NCBI RefSeq assembly: GCF_027596085.1
Contig: NC_072472.1
Location: 6,820,745-6,884,744 of the forward strand
From: Anoplopoma fimbria
Taxonomy: Eukaryota; Chordata; Actinopteri; Perciformes; Anoplopomatidae
DNA length: 64,000 bases
Direction of reading: 5' to 3'
Shown: one piece after another, positions 25,841 to 39,519 of the stretch
Layout of the letters: every line of letters starts with the position of its first letter
Numbering within the stretch: the stretch's first letter is position 1
Notes under the pieces: model-generated
The model's input: the letters and a program-made list of their open reading frames with translations, nothing else
The model's database searches: none
Told to the model about the DNA's origin: nothing
Made by a program: the position numbers and the translations under genes

Positions 25841-26760
25841 CCCTGAAAGATGAAACTTTAATGATTTCATTTATATGCAAAACTAAATTATGGGGGAACT
25901 TCTCATCTGAGCTAGGATGAATGACAAGCCTGTTGTTTTTATAATAAGGTGCTGTTTTATTTAATCATTTCATTATTCACATCTCATGGTACACTCTGCC
26001 AAAGCTTTGAGTCGTAGTATTTACCATGTGTAATACTGACCTCAGCTTCTTCCCCCAGGCTTCCTGCAGAAAAGAGAGCTGTCACAAACATGAGCTGAGC
26101 GCCAAGCCCGACTCCCAACACCACCTTTGTCATTGGGTACGGTCGCTCGAGGTAAACGGATTCTGGATTATAGCAATATGCTATTTTTTACCCAAGGACA
26201 GAGGCCCGGCGGGGTTTTGGAGTCGGCTGTGTGGTTCAGTCCTGCAAACTGTGAAGTGCTTATCTGGCTCTTTATACACACTGAATGTCCGGATTAAGTG
26301 TTTGATCTCTTTAAGTGTGACCGCAGAGGGCTACGACAGCACAAACCAGCTGGCTCCGGTAAGAGCGCCGTCGCCTTTGAGTGAAGAGGGCAGCCTTTTT
26401 TTGTTCGAGGTTCAGGTGGTCTGGTGGTGTTTTTGACGTGGAATAAAAACTGGACTGCAGATATTTTGGAGATCCAAAAGTTCCTTCGGCTCTTTTCCTG
26501 TCAGCATGCCGTTATGACTTGCACAAGCATCGATTGCTGTAGTAGCTGCCCAGATGACGCACACCATGGCATCAAAAAAACAGACCATTAACAATTCAAC
26601 AGCCTCATCTGGACAGAAAGGAAACTCCCTCTAACTAAAAACAGTTACGACCACTTGGTGCAGACTCCCACTGCAATTTTTTTTGTGTCTTTGTACAACT
26701 TTAAGGCAGGAAGTTCCATTTCTTTTAAATAGGTCTTAAATTCATGCCTCCCTGCACAAG
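24113..26760. other. intergenic DNA between kinase and cul5
   Basis: Holds repeat copy B and an A-tract at 25815-25838. An octamer-like ATGCAAAT (24294-24301) about 180 bp upstream of the kinase ATG is a possible promoter element. The GC-richer 26030-26440 segment contains a 136-codon frame with no recognisable motif. Confidence 0.5.
25220..25610 (+). repeat. ~450-bp dispersed repeat, copy B
   Basis: The same-orientation partner of copy A, lying about 1.1 kb beyond the 5' end of the PIM-like kinase gene. It has lost most of the cruciform arm and carries a C-run near 25486. Confidence 0.8.
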
Positions 26761-26767
26761 AATGGAT

Positions 26768-26773
26768 TTTATT
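26768..26773 (-). other. cul5: candidate cul5 polyadenylation signal
   Basis: On the minus strand AATAAA occurs about 100 bases after the cul5 stop codon. It would give a short 3' UTR. Longer alternatives towards 26.0 kb cannot be excluded. Confidence 0.4.
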
Positions 26774-26870
26774 TTTAAATAGAGGACGGGGGAGCCTGGA
26801 AGTATCCTAGTGTCCATCAGGCCTGATCCACTGAAACCAAAGTCAACACGAGTCATCCCGCTGTGCTGTG

Positions 26871-29800
26871 CTATGCCATGTAGATGAAGGTGTTTAAATC
26901 GGTCTCGTCCCGCTTTATGTACTTGTGATCTATCAGCCACTCGATCTGCTCCTTGATCATCTTCTTCTGTGGTAAAAACATGTTCTTTAGGATCTCCACC
27001 AGCTCCGTCTGCAGCTGGGCGTTGTTGATGCGCTTCCTCATCTTCATGATCTGGATTATGGCCTCCTGGAGAAGGGAAACACAGCGGTGTGATGAATAAG
27101 AATAATACTGGTCATAAAGTGCACTGTGAGACAGATGGATTACATTGTAGTCAATAAAAAAACACAGGTTTTTGTTGAAACTCCGCGATGGGAAATGGAA
27201 GGTGAAACCGTTTATTCTCAGCAGGTGGTGTTACATAATAACAGAGACCTTCATGCTGCGAGCTCACATCCATACCTGCGTTCTTAGTATCCTGAGCTGG
27301 ACGATGCCCTCGTTCTCCTCCTCTCTCATTCGCTCCGTGGTGAGCTGAAGCCGGCCAATCAGGTTAATCTTCCCCCTTTTCTGAACTTTTGAGTTTTTTC
27401 TGCAGAGTTGAATTTAAAACACAAACAAATCAATGTACAATACAGGTTTAGAGTTTTTAAATTAAAAGGTTTAGGAAAAATTGATTTACAGTTTGTGCAG
27501 GTATACATATGCAAAGTATGTGAAATTGCAGACAACAGTAAATAACCTCCAACATCACTATAGTTTATTCTGACTTTTCTATGAGATGCAAATGAAATTC
27601 ATGAACAACAAAGCCATGTTGAGCACACAGTTTAAAGGTGACAGAGTAATCCCACAGGCACACACTGTATTCATTCTGCAACATCTGCACAAAAGTGATT
27701 TGCAGATCAAATTGCAGTTCCGACAATGACGTTGCATGCTCATGCATGGGTTTCTAGTATGGCGTTTGTTTTGATTTGTTAAACCTGTAAAGAAATTAAC
27801 CTCAGGGGACGTTAATGCATGATGCAAATCACAGCTGGCATGACGCAAATTTGGTGAAAGGGATCCAAGAACTGGTAATATGACGCTCAACCTCAAACAA
27901 AATAACTTTTACTTACATGAGAGAAAACTCCTGGTTGACGAAGAATAGCGTTCCTTCTGCAAAGTCTTTGGGTGACGTCACCACCGGGTCGTACGACAAC
28001 ACCTGCCGCTTGAGTTTAGGAAACGCCACCAGAGACTGGGAGAGTGAGAAAAGGGCGATGGTTCATAAAGAAGCAGTAAAAATGTAAAAAATTGAAAAAA
28101 AAATTACCAGATTTCTCTTCATCCTTTATTTCTCTTACAACATCTATGCATTTACCCAGAGAGTGCGTCGCAGCTCGGCGTCGGGCAGCTCAGTGGCTAG
28201 CTTGAGGTTTTCAAAGCTGATCCTCTCTCTGGGCCTCTGGTTCCAGGCAAACAGCACAGCCAGCTGGAAGGTGGTCACCTCCAGGTCGTACTGGCCCACC
28301 TCGTTCTTAAAAGTTATCTGGAGGAATGACATTTTGTTTAGTCCCTTTCTCAGCTCATTTCACAAAAAAACAAGCAGAATATAACTGGTGTATTACCCAA
28401 AATTATAAATGTATCCCTCAATAACAATCATTGCGATTCAGTTGTGGAGTCTACTTTGAAATAATTGTTTGTGGGTTTTTCACTTATACTCACAATGCCG
28501 TTGGACATGAGGTGATGCCAGTGCAGCTTCCTGCCACTGTGGTTCTTCTTGTAGAAGTCTTCAACCTCTGGTATCAAATCTTCCAGCTCTGTTGGTAGAG
28601 AGACGAAAACCTTCTCGCTGCTCCTCGACCACGCTCCAGCATTCAGGATCTTTATGTTGACCGAGTCGGCTGCAAGAGGAACACACAAAGACATCGTGGT
28701 TACATGACAACTGCTTACAGTTTGCATGTCTTTAACTTCTGCAAAAAAAAAAACATTCTTGAAAGAAAGAGATGGACATACTTTGTCAGTATTTCAAGGA
28801 TTCAACATCACCTGGGAGGAACTATTTTGGAGTACTAGTTTTTTTGGAAATACACACTTGCTTTTCGGGAGTTAGGTGAGAAGAACCATACCATCTTATT
28901 CCTGACATGCTTAATATGAAGCTATAGCCAGGGTATAATTAGAACTGAACTCAAAGACAGGAAACAGGAAGAAACAGCCAGCCTGTTAATTAACGTATCA
29001 TATCTTCTCTTTTTTAATCTTCGCAAAAGTGTTAAAAAGTCATATTTTGGTTATAAAGGGGAGGTATGCGTTTATATTATCACTACTGTTTACTGTACTG
29101 GCTCCACAAAGGTGGAACAAATTCCCCATTGACATGTGAATCTCTGAACATCTTCAGTCACAGACTTAAAACTCATCTGCGTCAGTCAACTCAAGGCTGC
29201 ACCTTAAGCCATAAAATAAAATAAATCGTTCTTTCTCCTATATTCCTGTAATGGAGGACTTAAAGTAGATCAGAGTATTCCACCGCGATCGATCAGTTTG
29301 ATTTTGTTATTGTGTGCCATTGGTTAATTTGAACTAACCCTTTAAAACACGAAAGTCACAAAATAACAAACAAATCGAGACAGTGGTCTGTACTCCGCTA
29401 AGTTAAATGAATGGTTTTGTTAATGAAGTCTTGTGGCTTGGTGAAGAGAGCATAGATAACGGCATCAGTTCCCCATTGGAAAGATCTGTCTAGTGGGAAG
29501 GTGAGGTGGTGAAAACATTTTAGATAAAGCATACGCTTGAACTGGTATTAACTAGTTTTTAGTTTACTAGTACAGTAGTAATATACACTGACTACGCATA
29601 ACAACCTCATACAACCCCCCGTCAAAACACCCGAACTATCCCTTTAAGTGTGAGTGAGACGCTCTTCTCTCTCTTACCTGGTAAAGCCAGCTTGTTATGT
29701 TTATGCATTTCTTTAAAAGATTGGTTGAGGTCCTCTGACACCTTGATGTCTTGAAACATCCTGGCAAGCTTGTTGACATAGTCAGCTGGCATTCCTACTT

Positions 29801-32800
29801 CCTGTTAGGATAAAAAAAAACATGACAGTTTTTTTTTTACAGGTGATTTAAGAATGACTCCTACATTTTTGGGCTGAAAAATAAAAAATTCAGATTAATA
29901 GAAGGTATATATATCACTCATTACACACACATATATACAGCCATCCACTCTCCTCTTACCCTGAGCCACTCCACCATGTTCTCCTCTATCTCGCTGTCTG
30001 CTGAGATGTCCAGGATGAGTCGACGGGTCAGGTGGGCTTTGTGGTAGCGCATGAACACGTCTTTGTTCTGCACATACTTCAGCACTAACAGCTGCAAAAA
30101 GAAAGAGAACAGGGATGTTTACTGAGGCTCAGATTAAAAGTAAAGTTAGCTGCACATACATGAACTAAAATGCAGCCAAATATCTACCACTCAACGCTGT
30201 TTGTTTTGAAGGCGAGATCAAAACAGAGGCCGAATAATGTTAAGTGACTGATGGAATAGTTTATTTAATAGTTTAATTATCTGGAAAACTATCAAAAACT
30301 ATCTGAAATGAAATGGTAACAAAGTAGAACTCCTGCTCTTTCTCCATTCCAGTTAGTAATAAAGTTGACTTCAAATTACTTTCTAGATGACATGTGTTTG
30401 GAACAATTCCTCACCTTGTTACAATGCTAACCAATAGGGTAATAAAGCCAGGAATCATAACGACATGAAGGTTTTCATAAACGTACCACTTCCTTGAGCT
30501 TGGCCTCTATCTCTTCCGATGTGAGCTTCTTGCTCAGTGGGGTTTTCCTCAGGAGCATGTCACAGTAGTTGGCCAGCAGCTCTGGACACTTGGACTCTGG
30601 TTGAGTTTTCAGACCTACCCTGTAAACACGCGAGAGGAAAACTAGTGCAGTCAGACATTATCGCCTTCAGTAAAAAAAAAACAGTATTTCATAGGTGGAG
30701 CATCTCTTACCCTTTCTGTTTCAGGGGAAGTTCTAATTTAAATATAGTGGCGTCGTTCACAACAGCTTTATATGCCTGCAAAGAAGTTTGAATAACAGGA
30801 CTGTGATCAGTTTTAACATCTTCTGACAAGTGAATCCTACAATGACACCAGGCTGGTAAAAGCTCAGCTCACTTTGTCTCGAGCTGTGAGGAAGCGTGGG
30901 TCGTCCTGAAAGGCCTCCTTCACCAGCCGACTGAAGCGGTTAAACAAGGTGAGCAGCTGCTCCACATATTTCTCGGAGTCCTGCGACAAAGAACAGAAGG
31001 TGACTCAAGTCAGTGTGTCAACGTTTGACAAATGAAGGTCCACTCACTAGCTTCATGTGGAGCTTTCCACTAAGGCAGACCCGAATGTCGAAGCTTTGAC
31101 AGTTGCCATGGTTATTTTCTATTTTTATGAATATGCTTTACCCCCCCAAAATCCCCAAAAGCACATGGAGTAAGGAAAAGTAATCTCACATTATTGATAA
31201 TGCATCAACATTAATCATTATGAGTTGTTCCGAGACGGATAGCACTGTTTTTTTGTGTGTAAAGCGTGCTGAAACAGTATACATGTTGGAATTGACTACG
31301 GTATATTCCCGTATGAGTAAATTTGTTTTTATGATTTATAATTCAATTTGATGTGATTATTGCATATTTTGTAGCTGTTTTCGTTAGACAAAAAAAAAAA
31401 AAAAGTCGAAGTCTAATTTTTGTCCTTGTGTCTCATTAGACAATAATTACAGGGTAAAGTAAAATATAGATAAATTAAAAACCCAAGTTTGAGAAGGGTT
31501 TGACAGTTTGTGTTGTCCTCGTCATGCCCTTCCCACCACACTTAAAAAAAATAAGCTTTGCACGTAAAACATGCAACGGCAAGGGGAGTTTATTCTGTAT
31601 AAACCTGCCACAAGAGAAACAATGTTTTCTAGAAACTGTATATTTAAGTGAGATCTGTTCCTCTCACTGAATGAGGTAATGAATGAGTGAAGGGTGGAAG
31701 GCAACTGATGCTCGTAGAGATGGGGAGGTTCTCTCCCTTACCCTATCTTTTCTCTCTCAGTGTGTGTCTATTTATGTGGGCGGCTGTGGCTCACTTGTCC
31801 TCCAAGAGGAGATGAGTCCATGTCGATGTGTCCTTGGGCAAGACACTTAACCCCAAATTGCTGATGTTCCTCGGTATGTATGTGTATGAATGGTTAGGGT
31901 TCTCAGGTGGCACCTTACCCATATATGAATGGGTGTGAATTTTCTCTCTCAGTGTGTGTCTATTTATGTGTATGTGTGTGTGTGTCTGTGTCAACGAGCA
32001 TTTAAGTGCATTATGCGTTAGACAAGGTAGTAAAAGTAACATCTACTCCTGGATGACAGGCTCGTGCTCCTTACAGAGAGGTTGATATCTCCAACACTTG
32101 GCAACTAACACTAAAACAGTCTAGACTGATAAATAGAGGAACTACAGATAAGAGAAAAAACACTATTTTTTTTATTTTGTCCCTTTAACATAAAGTCTCA
32201 ACTTGCATTTAGCAGACGTTAATTTCCCGCCCCGAATCAGAATATGTGTATGTGACACTCACAGAGGTGATCGTCTCTGCTGTGGCCACCATGTCAGCCA
32301 GGCCAGCGCTCATGATGTGCTCCTCCAGGTCCTTCAGCATGGGCTCGATGCCGCTGGGCACTTTGTCCATGAGAGAGAACATCAGATGCAGCTCTGTGAG
32401 GGCGGGAAAAAAAAAACAACGTTACCATGAGAAGAGGTGAAAGCAGCACTTGATCTGACTTATTGAATGCTAAGCTTTTATTTGGCAGCTGCATTATAAA
32501 ACCAGCAGGAGATGAGCTACTTTAAAATCCATTACTGTGGACGCCCTTTGGCCATTTGTTCTATCAAACTGCAAAAGCAGCGACCTGAACACATTCATAA
32601 TAGCGATGGGTGATTCATGCAGCCCAGGAACACATACCTAATGTTAGGAGCATTTGTTATAGTCATTTACATTTGAATCATGAAAATGTCCGGAACTAAC
32701 ATGTTGCATGAGCTCATTTTAAGAAGTTCAAATGGATTTTAGGCATCTGTCACCTGAAAATGTAAGACTTTATTTTAGGATTTTTTTTTTTTTTTTTTGG

Positions 32801-35800
32801 GGGGGGGGGGGGGGTTAAATTAAAAAAAAAAAGTTTCTTAACAAATACAAGGAATATGGTTATATTTATCAAAGTAAGGTATCAACAAAGTTTTTATCAG
32901 TCCTGAAATGTATTTGCTCAATGTTGGAGTAAAATATTTGCATTACTTGATAAAGTACTTTTTTTCGAGCTCTATTAACATTAAGCTGAAAGAACTAAAT
33001 ACTATACACATATATCAATAATTAAACATTACTCAAAGTGACTTAAAAGCTTCTCAGCAGCAAAATAAAGACAATAATCTGGTCTGATCATTGAAAACAT
33101 CTTCAGGACTAAAACTGTTTGTATTAGTTTATATTTTGGTGCCTTTAAAAACATGCAGAATGAGATATTAGCAGCTCCTGTTTGCAATGCACTCATGACT
33201 GTACACTGGATTATGTTGATACTAAATAAAACATAAAAAAATTGACAATTCTAAGGCAGGTTCTAGGTGGTAAAAAAAGAGCATCTTTTTTTTCTAGAAG
33301 ATCATTCAAGAGGAGCGGTGACAACAACACATGGATTTCTACAGGGGTTCGAATGGTGGACGAGTAGGTTTGGTCAGGGCTACTTCCTGTTGCAAACCTG
33401 AGCTGGCTGTGCCTTTGGTGGGAGCAGTCCGTCCGTACTCACTCTCTGTCTCATTTCGTTTGATCATGCCTGGACATTCGGCTAAGATGGTCTCCTTGAA
33501 TGACGTAACCAGTGCATTGACGCAACACTCCATTAACTGGAGAGACAAACAGAGGAGGGAACAATGCAGTAGAGATACGTGAGAGCTGTGTGCAGAACAT
33601 TAATACAATGTAGCATTTTGGGAAATATGCTTGATTGTTTTGTTTCTGAAGCTGAGAGGAGAAAGTTGATTTCAATCTCGTGTCTAATTTGTTTGTTTGA
33701 AAACAACAAATTGTTTTTTGTTATGTGCTGTAACTATTTCTTGACAAACAACAGTTTAACCATCAACCAAGCAATACCGTTATGCATATTTCCCTAAAAT
33801 GTTCTTTTAATAAAAGATAATACAGGTAAAATATATACAAGTAAGTATCGAAAAAATGTGTAAACATGAGATTTTTTTTTATTACCGCTTTAAAAATATA
33901 GATTTAAACAAAAACTGCTATAAAAATTTGTATCCAATTATTGAGTTGCACTTTGTAAAAGAGGGTGGACAACATTACATTTCCATTGTTTTTTTCTATC
34001 ATACGTGTAGAACACTCACTGCTTGTACAGAGTTACAGTCACGCCTCGTCTCCAGGTATCGCAGTGCACGTTTCTCCTCTTCCCTCAGCTTCGAATCAGC
34101 CTGGTGAAAATACACATCAGTTCATGCACATGAATTTATTACATGTATACACATTTCTTTCACATAAAATACAGAATCTATTGCCGTTGCGACGCATTCA
34201 AATTCTGTCTACATTAAAACCCTGGAGAAAAGGCTCGTACTCCGTACAGTACATCTATACCAAAATAATACACATAAAAAACGTAATTTATAATATAATT
34301 TCAATTGCCTGAAAATGCAACTATTAGCAAATTGACAATCAACAAAAGAATCTGGTTTTATAGAAATGATTTGACCGTCGATCGTATGCAAGACTTCAAA
34401 CTAAACCTCTGTCCTATCCGTGTATTTTATTTTGATTTTTTTATTTTTGGATTCTCTGGGAAACGAAAGGTCATTGAAGCACCCGGTTCGATCTACACCT
34501 ACTTACATGAAGTATTAAAGCTTGAGAAAACTGTACATTTCTGTCCCAAGCTGTGCTTCAACAGAAACAATGCTTCAGTTTTGTTTGAGTAAGAGAGATA
34601 ATGTGAAGAAGACAAACATGAGATCAGCCACGGCAGCGGATCACGTTGGCTGTCCGTCTGTTTTCTCTTTTGATTCATCCAACTGGCTCACTGCCACAAT
34701 CATCAAAACAGGGAAATGGAGCCTCAATCGAAGCCTCATGTTTCTGTTTCATGTTGTTAAATGCAACTGTAGGACGGCAGGTATTACCTTCACTACGGAG
34801 AGAACTGAGAGTTGTTTTCTTTCAGCATGAGCAGAGAGCAACTAGAAGATGAACTCTGGAGTGGTTGTGAGTGGAGTGAATACAAAACAGAGCTAAATTG
34901 CTGCTATCTTAACAATTTCATGTTATCCACTGACTAACACTAGATAAGTATTATAAAAATGTATTCATGTCTCAACTTTATGGTTTTGTTTTCCCGTTTT
35001 TTTCCCCGATAGATTGGCAAGAGAAGAAAATGAATGAACAAAGAACATGCATCAGTTAAAGTCCATGACTGATGAGAAACATTGGCTCTATCATATCTAT
35101 ATTTTATACACAGGTTACAGCTCTGCGATGTGACGCATAGTGGCCACACTCTGTAGTGCAGCATCACGCTTTTCTGTGCAAAATAATCAGAAAAAGGAGC
35201 AACTATAAAACGGTGATTCAACTTTTCTGAGCGTTTTGAACATAAAACGGCTCTTTGTAAGCATTTGATCCACTCGGTTTATCAAATTTGGAAAGCTAGA
35301 TGAGCCGTATAATTAAATTACGATACGGCAGTTATTATATTAACTTTTATTGAATTTCACAACTCTTAAAATCTTGTGATTTCTTAGAGGGCTATTTAAG
35401 TGATCAAACTGGGAAGTTAATTTTCCTTTTGGGCCGGATGGCATCATGTGGCATCAACGGTTTAGCCATGATGTCAGTTTGGCTTCAAAGCTCGATGCTC
35501 TTCTTCGGGATTTTGCTTAAAGTTTCTCTATAACATTAAATAGTTGTGACTAAACAAGCATTGTTCAACATTAAAAACATCTTCAAGTGCTATTTAGTTA
35601 AACATTGAAAATCCTGATCTTACATCCCTGAGTGATACTCACATATTTCATGTAGTTTTGGACCCCATTTTGCTGGAGGTAGGCGGGCGCCTGTGTTCTG
35701 TAGAACCTCTCAGTCGAATCCATGTACGCCTTCTCAAAGTTGTCCCTGTAGATCTGAAGCTTGTCGTCAGGGTTGGAGCAAAGGTTCACTGCTCAGAAAC

Positions 35801-38800
35801 AAAAAACAGAGCCAACAACCAAAGAGACATGGAGAGGTCAACATGTGTCTGCAGATATGAAGACAGATGTGTAGTCTAGGAGTTAAATATACAATATTTA
35901 AGACTGGCAGAAGTTGAAAATTAGATCTCAGTTGGGAAAAAAGCTTCTCTCATAAAGCTATTTATTATACAAAAAAAATCTAGTGTGTTACTGTGTGTCT
36001 CACCGTAAGACTCTCTCACTCCGATGACCAGCTGGGAGTCAAAGGCCTCTCCCAGCCTCTCAGCGTGGACCAGCTTCATGGCACTATCTTGTAGCCTGTT
36101 TTTGATGTTCGAGAAGATGGACTCGTTCCACGTGTCCAGCATCAGCTGAGGAGACAGAGACACACAGTCAGAATACGACGACATGCACAACATGTTTATT
36201 AAGTTATGCCTAACTCCTGCTCCTCTCCACCTTGCGGACGATGCTGTCCTCCACGTTTGACTTCTTGTTGCTTCCTTGCTTGCCCATCAGAGTGATCTCC
36301 AGCTGACAGAAAGGCTTGGGCAAGATGTCGCACTGTGTGAAGAACTTCCTCCACTCCACGATGTAGGCCTTCAGCAACGCCGTGTCGTCCTGGTGACTCA
36401 ACACCCGCTTAGAAACGAGGACAAACACAAGACAGGGCTGATTAAACCCTGCGGAATCTAACAGTTATGATGCTGAGAATCAGAAAGACACACTTGTAAA
36501 ACAAACAACAGCATCAGTTATTTGTATGATTTATAAAAACAGGGACACAATTCTCTTATGGTCGTCTTACTGCTTGTGCTTGTTTGATAAAATCTAGGAT
36601 GTCCTCTTTGAGAGCCTGGTGGATCTTAGCTGGACCTTTGTCGTCCCACAGGCACACAGCATGGACGTCTCTGTGGAAACAATGAAAGACTATCTTACTT
36701 AACAAATCAACCTATGCCTGCTTGCTTCAACATCAACTCCTCAGCTGAAAGCAGATGCATTGCAGTAAACTTACGAGAACAGGTCGAACCACTGCTGTTT
36801 GGTGACGGACTCCTGCCGTAGCAGCTTCAGTACTATGGGACGCATCAGGTCCCATTTGTCCTCAAATTGAAGGGAGCCTTTGTTCTAGAAAACAGACAGG
36901 AAGGAAGTGAACTACTCGATTCAAACTGTTCATGAGCTTTTTTTGCCAACTTAAGGCAACAACAACATTACAAAAGACAAAATATTATGGTAACAAGTTA
37001 GAATTTAACTTTACAAATTGTGAGTGGTGGTGAAAAGAGCTACAGTACCAGGAAAACCTTGGCCTATTCCTTTGAGTGTAACGCTATAAAGTGTGATGAC
37101 TTCTTGTATAAAACTGTAGAAACGGTATGCTAAGGATTAGATAAGATTCAGCTTTACTGTTATTGCATTTTGCATACAGTAGAAATCAGTACAATGAAAT
37201 GCAGTTTGATAAATGTGATATACACAAATTAAACCAAACAATATGCAAAACGTGAAGCAGCTATGATATGTCAGTGTAACTATGATAGACAGTGAACAGT
37301 ACTAGGGTTGTAACGGTATCAGATCTGAATAGTGTGATTACTATCTAGCTGCCAGACTGCTCCTGTCTGTCTTATGCCAATTTTTTTCAATAAGTAGATA
37401 AATGTACACATGATGACAACCGTCAATCTTCATATTGCAGTATTCTGTCATACAGGTACTACCCGAAACAGAACCTGATAAACATGATGGACACAAAACG
37501 ATTCATATCCGCAGCTTTTAATGCAGATGCTCTGTTATGATCGTGTAGTTTCCTTGCCCAAACTGAGATACATCCTCTCATCAGGAGACATCATCATCAG
37601 TTTAGAGGTGAAGAGAAAAATCAAGTTGAACGGTTGTTTCTGTACAAAAATATTCTTAAGATTTGTTTTAATAAAATAAGGTTTTAAGACCCAATCATGT
37701 GCCTAGAATTGTCCTAATAAAACTGGGTTTTGTGACTGCTTAACATCCCTACACATACTGTGGTTGTTGTACTTTTTGATATGCTTGCTGTGTGTTTTTT
37801 TCTTTGCAATTATTAAGTTTACAGCACAGTGCAAGGTAGAACAGAATAGATATTAGAAATAGAGATTGTTATGATGCACTGGATGGGGGTTTCCTGTCTG
37901 CACACACTGCACACAAATACTCCATTTTTTTATGCAAAAGCTGGTAACATCCCCCAGCTCTAACCTGTTACTCTCACCATATAGCTGTGGCCTTTTTACG
38001 TTCTTGTATTTGAATTAAACCCAAGTTGAACGGTTGTTTCTGTACAAAAATATTCTTAAGATTTGTTTTAATAAAATAAGGTTTTAAGACCCAATCATGT
38101 AGCCAGAATTGTCCTAGTAAGACTTGTTTTTTTGACTGCTTAACATCCCTTAACGTGGATGTTTTTACTGTGGTTGTTGTTCTTTTAATATTTATTTTTG
38201 GATATGCTTGTTGTTTCTTTCTTTGCAATTATTAAGTTTACGATACAGTGCAAGGTAGAACAGAATAGATATTAGAAATAGAGATTGTTATGATGCACTG
38301 GATGGGGGTTTCCTGTCTGCACACACTGCACACAAATACTCCATTTTTTAATGCAAAAGCTGGTAACATCCCCCAGCTCTAACCTGTTACTCTCACCATA
38401 TAGCTGTGGCCTTTTTACGTTCTTGTATTTGAATTAAACCCAAGTTGAAATATTCTTAAGATTTGTTTTAATAAAATAAGGTTTTAAGACCCAATCATGT
38501 AGCCAGAATTGTCCTAATAAGAATATTTATTTTTGGATATGCTTGTTGTATGTTGTTTCTTTCTTTGCAATTATTAAGTTTACGATACAGTGCAAGGTAG
38601 AACAGAATAGATATTAGAAATAGAGATTGTTATGATGCACTGGATGGGGGTTTCCTGTCTGAACACACTGCACACAAATACTCCATTTTTTAATGCAAAA
38701 GCTGGTAACATCCCCCAGCTCTAACCTGTTACTTAGTTAGCAGGATATGTTCACACACATGCACATGCACATTGTGCAGCCTTTAGCATGTGTGTGTTTA

Positions 38801-38852
38801 CAGGGGGGTGATCTCCTGCTGAGTCCTGTGACACTGAAGTGACAGATGATAT

Positions 38853-38951
<99 letters not shown>

Positions 38952-39200
38952 CATATGCATACACCAGGACAGGCTCAGCCATTGCATATTGCATTGAGCT
39001 AAATGCTAACTTCACTGCTTTCCCCCCCCCAGCTCAGGACCACGCTGACGTCACAGTCACGTGTGACATGTGTGTTGCGTTTGGGAGCTAAACGCAAACA
39101 CCACGCCACGTAAATGTCACGCACATGAGCGGGCGTTATGTGCAGAGAAATGTGATTGAATTGAAGCAGGTCCTACCTTTAGCAAATTAGACGTCGCCAT
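26871..39200 (-). CDS. cul5: cullin-5, scaffold of CRL5 ubiquitin ligases
   Basis: Nineteen coding exons: 39177-39200, 36775-36884, 36571-36670, 36231-36407, 36004-36145, 35643-35788, 34020-34100, 33443-33536, 32263-32393, 30873-30980, 30711-30775, 30487-30619, 29960-30091, 29678-29801, 28494-28669, 28156-28317, 27917-28035, 27276-27399 and 26871-27065. The joined CDS is 2343 nt, or 780 aa, the same length as human CUL5, and every junction keeps phase. It starts MATSNLLKNKGSLQFEDKWD and ends NTFIYMA. The N-terminal cullin repeats bind Elongin B/C-SOCS-box adaptors; the C-terminal cullin-homology region binds RBX2. The last exon encodes IIQIMKMRK, which places the NEDD8-acceptor lysine at residue 724. 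CRL5 complexes ubiquitinate SOCS-box substrates in signalling and neuronal migration. Intron 1 (36885-39176) is the longest and is repeat-filled. Teleosts may carry two copies; which one this is cannot be told here. Confidence 0.98.
31790..31950. repeat. interspersed fish repeat with TGTCCTTGGGCAAGACAC box
   Basis: Inside a cul5 intron. Contains GATGTGTCCTTGGGCAAGAC and a GTATGTATGTGTATGAATGG block. It is an inverted relative of the repeat at 20040-20195. Confidence 0.55.
37622..38734. repeat. tandem repeat, three ~400-bp units, cul5 intron 1
   Basis: The marker CAAGTTGAA recurs at 37622, 38022 and 38441 (spacings 400 and 419). Each unit contains TTTTAAGACCCAATCATGT, TATGATGCACTGGATGGGGG and GCTGGTAACATCCCCCAGCT. 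The third unit is shortened by internal deletions. Confidence 0.93.
38854..38950. repeat. (AC)n microsatellite
   Basis: About 48 uninterrupted AC units in cul5 intron 1, just after the tandem array. Confidence 0.97.
39046..39053. promoter_or_regulatory. CRE-like site at start of cul5 intron 1
   Basis: A perfect TGACGTCA palindrome, followed closely by a CACGTG E-box (39058-39063), lies about 130 bp downstream of cul5 coding exon 1. This fits the 3' flank of the cul5 core promoter. Binding is not shown. Confidence 0.4.
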
Positions 39201-39228
39201 GTTCCCCTCAACTTATCCTCTCGTGAAA

Positions 39229-39238
39229 TCTCGCGAGA
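39229..39238 (-). promoter_or_regulatory. cul5: TCTCGCGAGA promoter motif of cul5
   Basis: A perfect 10-bp TCTCGCGAGA palindrome lies 29 bp upstream of the cul5 ATG. This element is found in promoters of many housekeeping genes and is bound by BANP in vertebrates. It sits in a CpG-containing stretch and is the best promoter signal for cul5. Confidence 0.75.
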
Positions 39239-39519
39239 ACTAAAAGGAAAGCGTGAAGATGAATCTTTTTCTAATTATAGATACATAACAGAGGCGTGTG
39301 CAGGTTAAAAAACGTTTGATTGTTTAATTTATGACATTTTTTCTTTATTTATCAGGTCATATTTTACTGTCATGAATTTTTTAACATTCGTGCAAGAAGT
39401 ATTCAGATCATTCACTGAAGTAAAAGTGAAGAAATACTCTGTTCTGCTTTCACAATTCTAATTACAGTACCAATCAAAAGTTTTCACAATGGTTTTTCTT
39501 TATTTTTTTTATTTTTTTA

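Noticed and set aside
31140..31400. Possible extra cul5 exon between 30980 and 32263
   Set aside because: The flanking exons join in phase and give the conserved ETITSDSEKYVEQ sequence, so nothing is missing.
38737..39015. Minus-strand frame of Cys-Val repeats
   Set aside because: A product of the AC microsatellite.
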